Of a DNA stretch of 64,000 nucleotides, positions 11,172-22,860 are shown piece by piece. Numbering within the stretch: the first letter of the stretch is position 1; each line of letters begins with the position of its first letter. The notes under the pieces are model-generated. The model did not search any database. It was not told where the DNA came from and saw nothing but the letters and a program-made list of their open reading frames with translations. Origin of the DNA: Stomoxys calcitrans (lineage: Eukaryota; Arthropoda; Insecta; Diptera; Muscidae); NCBI RefSeq assembly GCF_963082655.1, contig NC_081556.1, positions 73,517,227 through 73,581,226 on the forward strand, in the 5' to 3' direction. Position numbers and translations under genes: made by a program.

Positions 11172-11963
11172 GTCCATATCATAGTCCCACAATTGTCGTG
11201 AATCATTGGAGCACATCGCCAGTTGGACATTTGATGTTGTAGCATTCCGATTCTTTAGCATTTTAATCGCACTCTGCTTAGGTTCACTGTATGTTAGGCA
11301 GACATTATTGTTTGTCATTATTTTACCGGTGGGTGTAATCACAAATATATCCATCGTTTGTGAATGGGCATTACAGTCGCCAACCGTTATGGGCTGTGCA
11401 GATGTGCGTGGAGCATCCTCTTTGGCCGGCCTCAAACACTTGTCTCTATCCAAGTCGATGAGGCTCATCAGCAGATCGGCATTATTGTCGACTTCTTCAA
11501 AGATGCGTGGCCATTCGCGGGAAATCAAGCGACCGGGGATGTTTTTCATGTGATTTAAATACGCTTGTGAGCATTCCGTTTCACCATCCAACCAAATAAT
11601 TTTGCCAAAGAATCGATCGGGAGTTGGGAAAAAATGTTCCGGCCATACATTTTTCAAGTACCAAGAGAATGGTTTGCATTGCAATTTCTCTCGTAGGGCT
11701 ATTCGGCTGCTAACGTCAATTTCTTTACGCGTCTGCAGCGATAGGCCGGAGGTGTAAAGCATAATGAAAGACTGCCACTCATCCATCCACACCACAGCGG
11801 CGCGAGCTAAGTTTTGTCCCAGCACTTCGCTCATTCCACCTGGGAATGTGTATGGCGTACTACTGCGGAATACATGGCCAACATGGGAGCAAGGGCTTAT
11901 TTCAATAGTTCCACCACACTGCCAAATTCGAAAAGACATTTCAACATTTTCCCCGCCCCAAAT
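11172..11963 (-). CDS. Pgant9: Pgant9 exon: end of catalytic domain and most of lectin domain
   Basis: The exon follows a CAG acceptor (after TTTGTTTT) and encodes exactly 264 codons, phase 0 to phase 0, ending at a GTAAGT donor. It opens with [18 protein letters not shown], the Gal/GalNAc-transferase motif that shapes the UDP-GalNAc and acceptor site in this family. [14 protein letters not shown] follows. The second half (after about residue 165) is the ricin-type lectin domain with a CLRP start, a NNVCLTY repeat and the SRQLW motif. The sequence is uninterrupted and has no stop, so the enzyme looks functional. Role: transfer of GalNAc to Ser/Thr in the Golgi. Confidence 0.95.
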
Positions 11964-12021
11964 CTGAAAACAAAGAGAATCTCAATTAAATGAAATCTAT
12001 GCTGCACGGCATTCGACTGAC

Positions 12022-12473
12022 CTTCATCTCCTCGTCGTAAGCTCCGATTTCATAAAAGTATTTGCGATCTATGGCAAAGAGACCTCCGGCCATGGCAGGT
12101 GTAGGTGTGGGTTTTGTTGGATGCCTGCTAAGGGAAGAGCGATCTGTTGCAAACCAGCGGAAACTCAGTTGCCAATTAAATGCACCCCAATGATTTTCAA
12201 ATGTTTTGGTATAACTAAAATTATCATCGGATATAATATCGATGACCGGGCATATGACGGCGGTGCGAGACTCCTTGATGCGGTGTAGTAAAGGTTCTAG
12301 CCAACCCCTGGAGCATTCACAATGGGCGTCCAAAAATGTTAAAACATCGCCACGCGCATGCTTAGCTCCCATTAAACGTGCAGGTACAAGCCCACCTCTG
12401 GTTGTCATGCGGAAGATTCTTGTCGGTACACTTAGAACTTTGATGTAACTGTCCAATTGTTTCTTTAAATAAG
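12022..12473 (-). CDS. Pgant9: Pgant9 exon: glycosyltransferase core with DXH motif
   Basis: The acceptor AG precedes 12473 and the donor GTCAGT follows 12022; the intron to the next exon is only 58 bp. The frame (phase 1 in, 0 out) covers the GT-A fold of the family-27 glycosyltransferase. FLDAHCECS contains the Asp-x-His that binds Mn2+ and UDP. ICPVIDIISDD and MAGGLFAIDRKYF are conserved substrate-site segments. The exon ends YDEEMK, which runs straight into IWGGENV of the next exon. All key residues I can judge are present. Confidence 0.95.
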
Positions 12474-12540
12474 CTAAAAAAATTGAGAAAATTTTTAGGT
12501 AATGGATGACTCAATTATTTGTTTTAATGTTCATACATAC

Positions 12541-12710
12541 TTCGATCACTGGCATCATCGACCAAAATAATTTCCTTCAGCAGTCGCCTGGGTGTACGAT
12601 TTATGACACTGGTTATCGTTCGCAGCAACACAGACCAGGCTTCATTATGGAATACTATAATTATAGATGCTGTTGGCATTTCTTCGACTTTGTATTTTTC
12701 ATCACGGCAT
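12541..12710 (-). CDS. Pgant9: Pgant9 exon: start of catalytic domain
   Basis: It is 170 bp, phase 2 in and phase 1 out, bounded by TTTTTTAG and GTATGT. It encodes CRDEKY, then [17 protein letters not shown] and IILVDDASD, the first strand-turn-strand of the GT-A fold where UDP-sugar binds. It is too short for simple open-frame screens and was found by reading the family motif on the minus strand. The 67-bp intron after it (12474-12540) is one of the two short introns. Confidence 0.94.
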
Positions 12711-12998
12711 CTAAAAAATGTAAAGTGGTTAGAACGTTAATGTACAGCATGATATCTAAGTGTACTAAGTGTACCCTTTGCATTTTAAGCAATATGCCTT
12801 CAAAAATACCACCAAAAACAGGCCGGTTTCACAGCATTTTTAGAATCTCTTAAATTCAAAATAAATAAAAAAATTGGTCGTGTATTTTTTTTTATTTCAT
12901 GTTTTTTGTTATCGGTTTTAAATAAGGTTTAAGTGCTAGTCTATTATTCGAACTAACTTAAATGTTTTGTCCAATGTGATACCACAGGAACATGAGAG

Positions 12999-13210
12999 GG
13001 AAGATGCCTTCGATATTTTACCATTTAGCTATCCACATTGCTTTAAAAACCAACCAACAACTTGCGAATGTTCACATCCGCTAACTCAGACAAGTTCTCA
13101 CAGAAGAAGGAAGATGCCTTCTCATTCCTGCCGTTGAACCACCCTGATCGCTTTAAAAAGCCCAATAACTTGCGAATGTTCATATCCGATTAATCAGACA
13201 GGTTCTCAAT
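12999..13210. repeat. Direct duplication of about 105 bp in the non-LTR 3' region
   Basis: Two adjacent degenerate units (12999-13107 and 13108-13210) share GGAAGATGCCTTC, GCTTTAAAAA, AACTTGCGAATGTTCA and CAGACA-GTTCTCA. In the related element at 31021-31130 this region occurs once, so the duplication is local or a subfamily trait. Confidence 0.6.
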
Positions 13211-14639
13211 GAAATAATAACATAAAGTGAAACTCCTTCTGACTGCTAGTGCGGGACACAAACACAGAAGGTGTTCTATAGTCTATTCTTCTTCGATGTT
13301 TTCACAGCTTCTGCAGAAGTCGTTACTTGCAACCTTCAGTCTGTCAGCATGTTTTCCGATTGGACAGAAACCTATCATGACAGATACAATGACTGAGATG
13401 TCTGTTCTAGCCAGCGACACCAAAGCTGTAGACCTCTTCTAGTCCAGTTTGGGCCACATAATTTTGGAGTGTTACAATCCCTACTTTGTAAATATCTGCC
13501 ATTCGTTGCCTCCAGGCCTGATCCAGAATGTTACGCTTACATGTCGCTAGAGGCATACCCACAGATTACAACTTGCCTGAAATGTGTAAAGTAGTTCCTA
13601 ATCGCGCAAGCTCATCCGTTCTACAATTCCCTGGGATATCTCTATGGCCCGGCACCTAGAACAGGTGAATTTTGAACTGTTCAGCCATCTCGTTTAGAGA
13701 TCTAAGACAGTCACGGACGGCTTTTGAATTCAGAAATATATTCTCCAGAGATTTAATGGCTATCTGCCCAACTGGACGTCTCAGATGATATATATATGCC
13801 AATCGTCGTTATGGCATTATATCTTAGCCATTCCACCACTTCTTTAATTGCACCATATCACCAGACCTAGCTCTTCAGAGTACAGTGTATGTGGACGCCG
13901 CATGATCAAAGAAAAGTTCCCATAGCCTTACAGCAGTGGTCGCAGCAATTTGTCTTACCACAATGTCCAGAGGCATTAGGTGTTGCATTGAATTCAGTGC
14001 CTCAGATGGCATAGTCCTCTGTGCGGCTGTGATGCACAAACAAGTCATCTTTGGATCCACCTGAGTATTGAACAGAAGGTGGACTCTTGAAGCGTCGTCC
14101 ACCAGACCATTTAAGTCTGACAACTGAAGTGTATACCCAGTGCGTGCTCTCTTGTAGGTATAAAGGGCAAGAGTTGCCTTTCTAGCCCTTTCTAAAATGT
14201 TTGATTTAAAGTTCAATTTCCCGTCCAGCAAAACACCCAGGTATATTGCGATTTATATAATTGGAACATCTCTCCTCCCAACAGGTGTCACTGGGAGTAA
14301 CTTGTATCTCCTGCTGAAAAGAACTACTTCTGTCTTAGACAGATTGACGTCCTTGCTCCTACAGAGCAAGATTTTCCAAACGTGGAGGTTGTGTGTCCCT
14401 ATTGTAACCTGAGACACCTGTTCAACTGCCCAACAACAATGTTACAACAACAAGGGATTTACGCCTAGACCACTTTCGGTAGTCGTATGTAGACCTTCCT
14501 GAAGAATATTTCTAAGAGTGTTGCGAGAAACGCAATTTTCACGCCATCTTACAGAGACAATAATAAATAACGACTATATTCCAAAGTTGAGGAGACAGTG
14601 CACCACCTTGAGGTGTTTCTCTGCTTACCCATCTTTTGC

Positions 14640-14770
14640 AATTCCCAATGACCTACATTAATAGGAAGTATCTGTGCAAAATTTCAAGCAGTTAGCTTTA
14701 CTCGTTTGAGCGCTGTCGTAATTTTGACAGACGGACATGGCTAGATCGACTCAGAATGTCGAAACTTTTT
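14640..14770. repeat. Family A composite-repeat fragment inside the non-LTR element
   Basis: The segment TGCAAAATTTCAAGCAGTTA, CTTTACTC and GACGGACATGGCTAGATCGA is the terminal portion of family A, here without either end. It interrupts the RT reading frame. Confidence 0.7.
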
Positions 14771-15529
14771 TACGGTAGTATTGATGCCTAGAAACTCCAG
14801 CTCCTTCATGATTGACGTTGGTTTTACAGTATTGAAACCACATTCAATGTCAAGAAAGGCTGCCTTTGTATATTTCTTGTCAGCGAAAAAAACCCTCTAT
14901 GTAGCCGACTAGGTCGTGAAGGGCTGTTTCAGTGGACTTGCCCTTACTGTTATATGCATGCTGTTGCCGAGACAGGCGATGTCCAGAGATTTTTGTCCTA
15001 AGATATGTTTCTATCAACCTCTCAAGAGTCTTCAGAATGAAGGATGACAGATTAATAGGATGAAAATGTTCACCTTCATTTGGTAAGATTTCCCTGCTTG
15101 CCAATGCGGAGAGTCTCAATGAGAGCCGGACGGCAGACGCAACGGCTAAGACGTTTGTTCTAGCCAGCAACACCAAAGCGGTAGACCTCTTCAGGTATAG
15201 ATAGGGCCACATAATTTTTAAGTGTTCGCAATCCGCACCACCTGCCTTTAGTATCTTTTGAGTTCCGTCCTTCCCCGCTAGAGCACACCATGCGCTCAAT
15301 CCAACCGGATTACCCACCCACACAGGGCTTTTCGAGTCCCGTCTCTACGCCTTTCCCTATTTTTCCGATCATCCGATCCTGCATTTCGCCAGACTTTGGA
15401 GATGCGTTTGATAGTTCCCCAGACAAGTATTTGGAACAACTTCTGAGTCATTTTTTGACTCCTCAACCCCACCGCTTATATATGCCGTCAGCTTCAACTT
15501 TTTAATCCGTTAGATACAACTCCTTCAGA

Positions 15530-15990
15530 CTTGCTTTGCTGAGCCCCGCGACAGCTGCAGTTTAGTATAAAAACTGCATGTCTCCGGTCGCCATCAGCCT
15601 CATCCAATTTGCTAATCTTCCATTCGGTGGTAAAAAGATTGGGATTACAGTCCCCCAGTCTGGCAAGTATGTATTAAGGATCTGAAGGGCTCCTTGGTAT
15701 CCAAGTGTGTGCCGTTGGTTGAGAAGAAATCTCTTTTTCCTTGACTAAATATACTGCTGCACCTGGCCAGATCTCACCAATCTTTTTTATGGGCGTAATG
15801 ATACATTTCAATTGAGCGTTGATCCCCGAAGGCAATTAGTCTGTATCGACCCCGATACCAGCCTGCATCGTCACAAACTGGAGGAGACCCAGGAAATTCC
15901 GCAAGGACAGCGGAGTATACTGATGACAGTCAATTGACTATCCCATTCCAATTATTCCTAGGTATGCAGCGCTGTTCGCCTCCCTTGTCG
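15530..15990 (-). mobile_element. Non-LTR ORF1 fragment, DUF4780-like
   Basis: The minus strand reads KIGEIWPGAAVYLV, then a W-P-S-DPQYILARLGDCNPNL segment, then W-KISKLDEADG and a hydrophobic AVFILN strand. This is the pattern of the DUF4780 domain found in ORF1-type proteins of insect non-LTR elements. It lies upstream, in the minus direction, of the RT element at 12960-15280 and could be its ORF1, separated by unrecognised sequence (15290-15530). The reading is interrupted by frameshifts. Confidence 0.5.
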
Positions 15991-16324
15991 ACAACTACCA
16001 TCACCAAACTGTCTTTAGCGACATTAGCAAAGGTTCTTGGACCCATCTTACTATCGTTCGCCCTAGTTTTTTAGGCATGGGATGCCCTCCATGTGACCGA
16101 AGCCGTTTGACTTACTGCTGTTTTCAAATCTAGATGTGTAGCTTTTGGGGTAGCATATGCAGCGATTTGAATTGAGAGCTTCTCTCCTTATTGGTGAGAG
16201 ATTTAGGATCAGGATCAGTCGCACCAAGCCTCTCAATAAACCATCAATGAAAAAATGCTTGTCCTAATTTTAAAGATTCGAGCAAAAGATAAGCAAACCT
16301 ATGGTGTAAGATATTTTCCTTGAT

Positions 16325-17346
16325 ACTATGTATTTTTATACCCTCCACCATAGGATGGGGGTATACTAATTTCGTCATTCTGTTTGTAACTACTCGAAAT
16401 ATTCCTTTGAGACCCCATAAAGTATATATATTCTTGATTGTCGCGACATTTTATGTCGATCTAGCCATGACCGTCCGTCTGTCTGTCGAAAGCACGCTAA
16501 CTTTCGAAGGAGTAAAGCTAGCCGCTTGAAATTTTGCACAAATACTTCTTATTAGTGTAGGTCGGTTGGGATTGTAAATGGGCCATTTCGGTCTATGTTT
16601 TGATATAGCTGCCATATAAACCGATCTTGGGTCTTGACTTCTTGAGCCTCTAGAGGGCGCAATTCTTATCCAATTGAAATGAAATTGTGCACGACGTGTT
16701 TCGCTATGACTTCCAACAACTGGGCCAAGAATGGTTAAAATCGGTCCATAACCTGATATAGCTGTCATATAAACCGATCTTGGGTCTTGACTTCTTGAGC
16801 TTCTAGAGGGCGCAATTCTTATTCGATTTGGCTGAAATTTTGCATGACGTATTTTATTGTGACTTGCAATAACTGTACTGAATAAGGTTCAAATCGGTTC
16901 ATAACCTGATATAGCTGCTATATAAACCGATCAGGGATCTTGACTTCTTTAGCCTCTAGAGGTCGCAATTATTATCCGATGTGCCTGAAATTTGCTTGTA
17001 CGACGGATCCTCTCATGACCATCAACATACGTGTCTATTATGGTCTGTATCGGTCTATAGCCTGATACAGCTCCCATATAAATCAATCTCTCTATTTTAC
17101 TTCTTGAGCCCCCAAAGGGCGCAATTCTTATTCGAATTGCCTGACATTTTACACAGGTCTCCAAAATATAATTGAATTGTGGTCCGAACCGAATCATATC
17201 TTCATATCGCTCTAATACCAGAGCAAATCTTTTCTTTTATTCTTTTTTGCCTAAGAAAAGATGACAGGAAAAGAACTCGACAAATACGATCCACGGTGGA
17301 GGGTATATAAGATTCGGCCCGGCCGAACTTAGCACGCTTTTACTTG
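16325..17346. repeat. Composite tandem-repeat element, family A, near complete
   Basis: It runs from TTTTTATACCCTCCACCATA through TTCGTCATTCTGTTTGTAAC, GACCCCATAAAGTATATATA, the GTCCGTC block and several monomers. It ends at GGTGGAGGGTATATAAGATT, the TTCGGCCCGGCCGAA palindrome, and ACGCTTTTACTTGTT. Monomers carry TATATAAACCGATCTTGGG and TCTAGAGGGCGCAATTCTTA boxes. It is noncoding. Confidence 0.85.
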
Positions 17347-17780
17347 TTATACCTTATAATAACCTGATATAGCTGTCATGTAAACCGATCTCACGATTAG
17401 ACTTTTTGAGCTTCTAGAGGGTGCAAATCTTATCCGATATGGGTGAAATCTTGCACATATCTTTAGAATGAGTTCCAACTACTGTGCCAAGTATGGTCTT
17501 AATCGATTTATAACCTGATGTAGCTGTCAAATAAACCGATCTGCCAATTGGACACTCTGTCCCACTGAAGGGCGCAATTTTTACTCGATTTGCCTGAAAT
17601 TTAGGAGGTGGTATTTTTCTATGACTTCTAACAGCCATGACAAATACGGTCCATATCGGTCAATAACTTGATGTTGCTCATATATGTATTGAAAAAGTTA
17701 TTCAAAGAACTTGACAAATACGATCCATGGTGGAGGCTATATAAGATTAGACGCGGCCGAACTTAACAGCCTTTTAATTG
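17347..17780. repeat. Second, truncated family A element in tandem
   Basis: It begins inside a monomer (ATAATAACCTGATATAGCTG) and ends with a decayed terminus (GGAGGCTATATAAGATTAGA, CGGCCGAACTTAACAGCC, TTTTAATTGTTTT). It directly abuts the previous element. Confidence 0.75.
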
Positions 17781-17789
17781 TTTTATTTT

Positions 17790-19780
17790 AAATGGTAGGT
17801 TAAAAGATCGTTTACTTTGCGTCTTGTTTTTAAAGACAAAAATCCAAAAGGAAAAAATGCTATGTTTAAAAAAAGAAATTTCAAAACATAATAATTTTAG
17901 ACGGATGAACGTGTCCGTTGCTCAATAAAATATTAATTTTGAAGATAGACTTGTATTTTCAAATTTGGGTTTTTTGCTCGTTTCCATTGCTAAAATCTCA
18001 CAAAATTTTGAGCCATCTTGTTTTTTCGGTGAAGAGCGATGCGCCTTTTATTATTCCAAGCCCTCAAAGAGCGTATTAGTATGCCAGAGAAGGTCGACGA
18101 CCCAGGCAAATTATAGGCATCGGCCTAGTCCTCAAGACTCGAATCAGGTATCTTCATCAAAAGCCCCTGGCGGCTAGTGGAGCCTGGCGCAGCCGAGGTC
18201 TCAGTAGCAGACAACATGCTATGGCCAGATACCACCACTACAGCTTTTGGGTCTTTGGAGTCCATTCTTAGTCTACTCCCGGGCTCTAGATCTGCAGCTT
18301 CATGGGAAACAGATGCCGCCTAGTAGATAACACTATGGTAGCGGACTTAATTTTTTTCGAAAATAACTACATACTATTGTAGTTGCAGAATATTTCTGCG
18401 GAGCAAACTGACAAAACGTCAGCTCCACCCAATGGATTCGAATCCAGGCTTTGAGCGTCAAAGGCAAACATGATAGCCTCTGTGTCACAATGAGCATCCC
18501 TTCTGTTATTAGTGATTAAAATAATATTAAAATTGCTTAACATTTTTGAGCACAACACATCTGCTCTGCTCTGTATCTGTCCCATTCAATTACAGCCAAA
18601 ACTATATGGAGCACCTCAATACGAATTCAGAGAGGAAGACACAAAACAAAAAGAAAATCAGCTGCTACGACCTTAGCACGAGCAGACAAATCTTTATGTC
18701 AATTAAACTAAAAGAGCCAGTCAGCACCACTCAATTGAATTTGAAGCGATTTCCAGCGTTAACAAAGAAACCAGAAATTGTTGAACTAAAAATTTTCAAA
18801 ACAGATTAGTTGGCCATCGCTGGAGGCGAAAAAAATGCTTAGGCTAATTTTTTAATGGTAACAAAATACCTGATGTTAGATGTTGGACGCATTTTAATTT
18901 ATGTGTCCGTCCGTCTGCATATCGAGCTTGTTTTTTCCAAATATAATAGCTATGGAGTAAGAAATGTATTTTTGGTAACAAATCATTGCCGGCCAATACT
19001 ACGCAAAGCACCACAAATGGTTTTCCTAAGCTATTAACAATTGAACCCAATTAAGTGTGAGGCGATGCTATAAAATAATGGAAGCGTAATAATTCCGAAA
19101 AAATACCTAAATGGCTTAATGCGATTAATGGCTATTTTGCCATTGTTATCCCAACAGAGTACTTAGCTTAAAAACTATAATTATGACAACAATTGCAAAA
19201 GAGGATAACCAAGTCATTGCAGAAGATAATGACTTTGCGAGTCGCCAATAGCTTTGGAACTCATTGGCGCAGTAGAATTTCTAATCATGAACACAATGAA
19301 GGTGTCGTCAGTACGAACTACAATAGAATACGACTACAATAGAATGTTGTACAAAGTGCAATAATTAACTTAATGTGAAGTGTTAAGTCCATGAATGCCA
19401 TGGGTGATTTATGTCGCAGACCGCAAAATGCGAGGCACGTTCTAGATTAATGTTTTCGAAACATGAGAAGAAGATGAATCCTCCATTCATCATCTGCCAA
19501 TCAACCAACAATGGTTTAAGGAGAATACAGCCTTCATTAGATCATCTTCAATACCTAAAAACATGGTTTTAAACCGAACGATGACGGTAATTTTTATTGG
19601 CGAAATATTCAAAGAGTTTGCAATGTCCATCCGCCGCTATAAAAGTCATAACATAAGGGTAACAAATATTACATGGAATATTATATATCCTTTTTATATG
19701 ATTTGCCTTAAATTTCTGTAGGAAGTCGATCCCACAATTGCAGGGTTCGGTCAACTGGTCAAACGATCATTAACTGGTGT
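17790..19780. other. Pgant9 intron, mostly unassigned
   Basis: I could not identify a gene here. The minus strand at about 18270-17960 has a Ser/Pro-rich reading with a few stops that could be a non-LTR ORF1 remnant (weak). A tRNA-like SINE piece sits at 18405-18500. The rest is AT-rich intron sequence. Confidence 0.35.
18405..18500 (-). repeat. tRNA-derived SINE-like remnant
   Basis: On the minus strand a degenerate A-box-like stretch (ACACAGAGGCTATCATG) precedes GACGCTCAAAGCCT and a B box GGATTCGAATCC at 18434-18445. The arrangement resembles a tRNA-headed SINE that I recall from muscoid fly genomes. Too much of the cloverleaf is lost for a functional tRNA. Confidence 0.5.
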
Positions 19781-19789
19781 GCGCTCTTA

Positions 19790-20660
19790 GAAAATCTTGT
19801 ATCTCTGGCGAACAGTCTTACCTCAGTGATAAGAAGCCGTATCTCTGCGGAGCAAACACCATCGATAAAACAGCACCACTCTGCCCACATTTCGATGGAG
19901 CTCATCGCCGATCAACACCATCGCTGTCACTGAACATGGTCAAGAAGCTCCAAGGAGTATTTTGGAGCCCATGGGAGTTATATTCCACCTTAGGCTTAAT
20001 GTAGGTTGTATAAATATTGAGAAGATCAAAAGAAATGAAATAATTTTTGCACCGATTAAGAAGCTCCAAGCACTTGCTTCTTTCGAAACTCCGAATATAT
20101 AAATAAGCATTGTATCCTCATTCCTCATCAAGAGCATCTGATTGTTTAACATCAATACCATTCAAAGATAATGACGATCGTAAAGAATCAGTGAATTGTT
20201 TCTGTATCAGCAAACAGCACTGGGTCTTACGTGCATTAAACTCTACTCAATCGTCCCCACTCTTAAATGGCTAGCAACTCCCGGCAAAGTGTATCATTCA
20301 TAATCCGCATCCTGTCTTCAATCTCTTGGAGACTCGGCCTATGGTTGAAAGCTAATGAAGGTCATCCGCAAATGAGTAGATCGGATTTGAAGTCTGACTC
20401 AAAAAACCGAAAAAAAATAAGGAAAAAGGAAAAAGGAGGACAGATCTTTATGGTACACCTGCGGTCAATTTTTATTTTATAACAAATCGTATAGTGCCAT
20501 CTCGAAGAAAGCGACTAGCTTATGCCTTGGACATATCTAAAGCCACGACCTCACTCTCACCAAACTAGTAGATAGAGCGACTGATGGCAAAAATGCCATC
20601 AGGTCTCCCATGGAGAGATTTCTGCGTAACCTAAACTGCCGGTCGCTAGCGATTAACCAT
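19790..20660 (-). mobile_element. Non-LTR reverse transcriptase fragment with intact FADD box
   Basis: The minus strand shows the palm and thumb of an R1/LOA/I-type RT. SFADDLH (FADD codons at 20361-20372) is the catalytic metal-binding box. FNARKTQCCLL follows, then LLNIYTTYIKPKVEYNSH and a W-LLD-VQ block around 20010-19930. Frameshifts and stops break it into short pieces. The upstream part (20560-20640) reads NLSMGDLMAFLPSVALS-like RT sequence. It is a 5'- and 3'-truncated dead copy. Confidence 0.65.
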
Positions 20661-21039
20661 GTCCATTCTCCCGATTTTACCCCTTGAAAGCACAAACAGT
20701 TTGTTATTTATCCGACTTCCTGTTCGCCTATCCGTTCTTCTATCGAAATCACCATAGCGTTTGTACGAATAAATGTATCCACTTGAAATGTTGAGGATTA
20801 AAAATGGGTCATATATCTGTTCAGATTTGGATATTGCTATTCCAGAAGCTTTAATTTTTATCCGATATAAAAGTCAGAAAAATGCATGAACTCTTTATTT
20901 GAATCGATAGAACGGTCCATATAATTAGAATTAATTCGTTTAAACCATTTTTTGTAGATAAAAATTCAATTTTGACTTCGGTCTTGCGATTTTCGAGAGT
21001 ATTGACTAATCTCGACTTATAGTATAGAGTTTCGCGACT

Positions 21040-21470
21040 TCCTTGGCAATAGAAGTTACATACACTTCTAGTAGGATGGCTCCAAACTAGACGACTTAGT
21101 GGACTTCGGGGTATACTCTGAAGAACTAGGACTGATCCTGTCGAGAAGGTTACCCGAACACTGGAGTGTGTATCAATCGGAGATCCTGGCAACTAAAGAT
21201 GTGGTGAAATGGGTAAGATGTAATGTCATAACGACGATTAGCATAAATATATTCTGAAGCAGCCCTGGAAAACGTATTTCTGAATTCAAAAACCGCCCTC
21301 GAATGACGCAGATCTCTCTTCCAGATGGCTGATCAGTTCAAAATTCACCTGTTTTGGGTGCCGAAGCTTAGAGATATCCCATTAAAGTTTCGAAAATTCT
21401 GATGGAAAATGCTGTGAAATGGAAACCCAAACCAGAAACCTGCGCCAGAAAACCGAAAATTGTGAGGCGA
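21040..21470 (+). mobile_element. Non-LTR RNase H fragment
   Basis: The plus strand reads a DGSKLDDLVDFGVYSEELG block, then a VYQSEILATKDVVKW block, then KIHLFWVP-like sequence near 21340. This is the RNase H1-type domain found after the RT in I-like elements. It is closely related to 30233-31215. Several frameshifts are present. Bases 20661-21040 and 21471-21895 show nothing I recognise. Confidence 0.6.
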
Positions 21471-21895
21471 AACATAGAACGATCAGACAAGAATCTATTT
21501 ACATCATTTTAACAGAAAAAACTTTGGTAGATATTAAAATTGTTGCTTCAATTCATCGAAAAACTTTTATGCTTTAAAGTTTATGAATAAAAAGGATGCC
21601 TATGATGTCAAAATAGATTGTTCAACAAAGGTTGATACATTCGAAATAGTCAAATATGATATTTTATTGCCCAATAGCTGACCAAAAGAATATGACCTCA
21701 AGCGATTTTTTTGGAGAGATTTTTGAACACTATTCAGCAAAAAATTATTTTGAAAATCGATCCAAAAACGAAGATTTGGCAGCTATACCAACATAGGGTA
21801 TTGAAATTTTGCGCACGATCTCCGTAACACTCAGCTCTAACCATTCAAAATTTCAAAGAGATATCTCTAACTGTTCTCACGCGTCATATTTTTAC

Positions 21896-22860
21896 TAGTT
21901 TTTATACCCTCCACCATAGGATGGGGATATACTAAGTTCGTCAATCTGTTTGTAACTCCTCGAAATATTCCTCTGAGACCCCATAAAGTATATATATTAT
22001 TGATCGTCATGACATTTTAAGTCGATCTAGCGATGTCCGTCCGTCCGTCTATCACACTAACTTTCGAAGGAGTAACGCTAATCGCAGGTCAGTTGGGATT
22101 GTAAATGGTCTATATCCATGTTTTGATATAGCTGCCATATAAACCGATATTGGATCCTGACTTCTTGAGGCGCAATTCTCACCCGATTTGGCTAAAATTT
22201 TGCATGAGGTGTTTTGTTATGATTTCCAATAACTGTGCTAAGTGTGGTTCAAATCGGTCTATGACCTGATATAGCTGTCATATAAACCGATCTGGGGTCT
22301 TGACTTATTGAGCCTCTATAGGGCGCAATTTCTATCCGATTTTTGTTTTTGTTATGACTTCCAATAATTGTGCTAAGTATGGTTTAAATCGGTCCATAAC
22401 CCGATATAGCTGCCATATAAACCGATCTTGAACCTTAATTTCTTGAGCCACTAAAGAGTGCAATACTTCTCTGATTTGGATGGAATTTTGCAAGAAGTGT
22501 TTTGTTATGACTTCCAACAGTTGCGCCAAATGTGGTTTTAATTGGTTCTTAACCTGATATAGCTGGCATATATACCGATCTAGGATCTTGACTTCTTGAG
22601 GCTCTAGAGTTCGCAATTATTATCCGATTTGGCTGAAATTTTGTACTACGACTTCTCTCATGACCTTCAACATACGTGTCAATTATGGTCTGAATCAGTC
22701 TATAGCCTGATACAGCTCCCATATAAACCGAACCCCCATTTTACTTCTTGAGCCCCTAAAGAGCGCAATTTTTGTTCGAATTGGCTGAAATTTTACACAA
22801 CGCCTTCTACTATGGTCTTCAACATTCAGTTCAATTATGGTCCGGACTATCGGACCATAA
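21896..22860. repeat. Composite tandem-repeat element, family A
   Basis: It starts TTTTTATACCCTCCACCATA and has the usual box order followed by monomers with ATATAGCTGCCATATAAACC. The right terminus (palindrome plus TTACTTGTT) is missing; it passes directly into GT/C-rich repeat at about 22861. Confidence 0.8.

Larger units (their letters stand above)
12960..15280 (-). mobile_element. Non-LTR retrotransposon with RT and RNase H, degraded
   Basis: On the minus strand, 15323-14880 reads RT blocks (FHPINLSSFILKTLERLIE and then SRQQHAYNSKGKSTETALHDLV). 14880-14790 continues KAAFLDIECGFNTV. After an inserted piece of composite repeat (14640-14770) a frame-shifted PQGG-like region follows. 14231-13875 holds the thumb region (GVLLDGKLNF type), and 13750-13220 the RNase H and Cys/His C-terminus. 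The 3' end near 12960 matches the plus-strand element ending near 31215. About 85 bp at 15120-15230 repeats sequence from 13390-13480, so the copy is rearranged. Confidence 0.75.
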
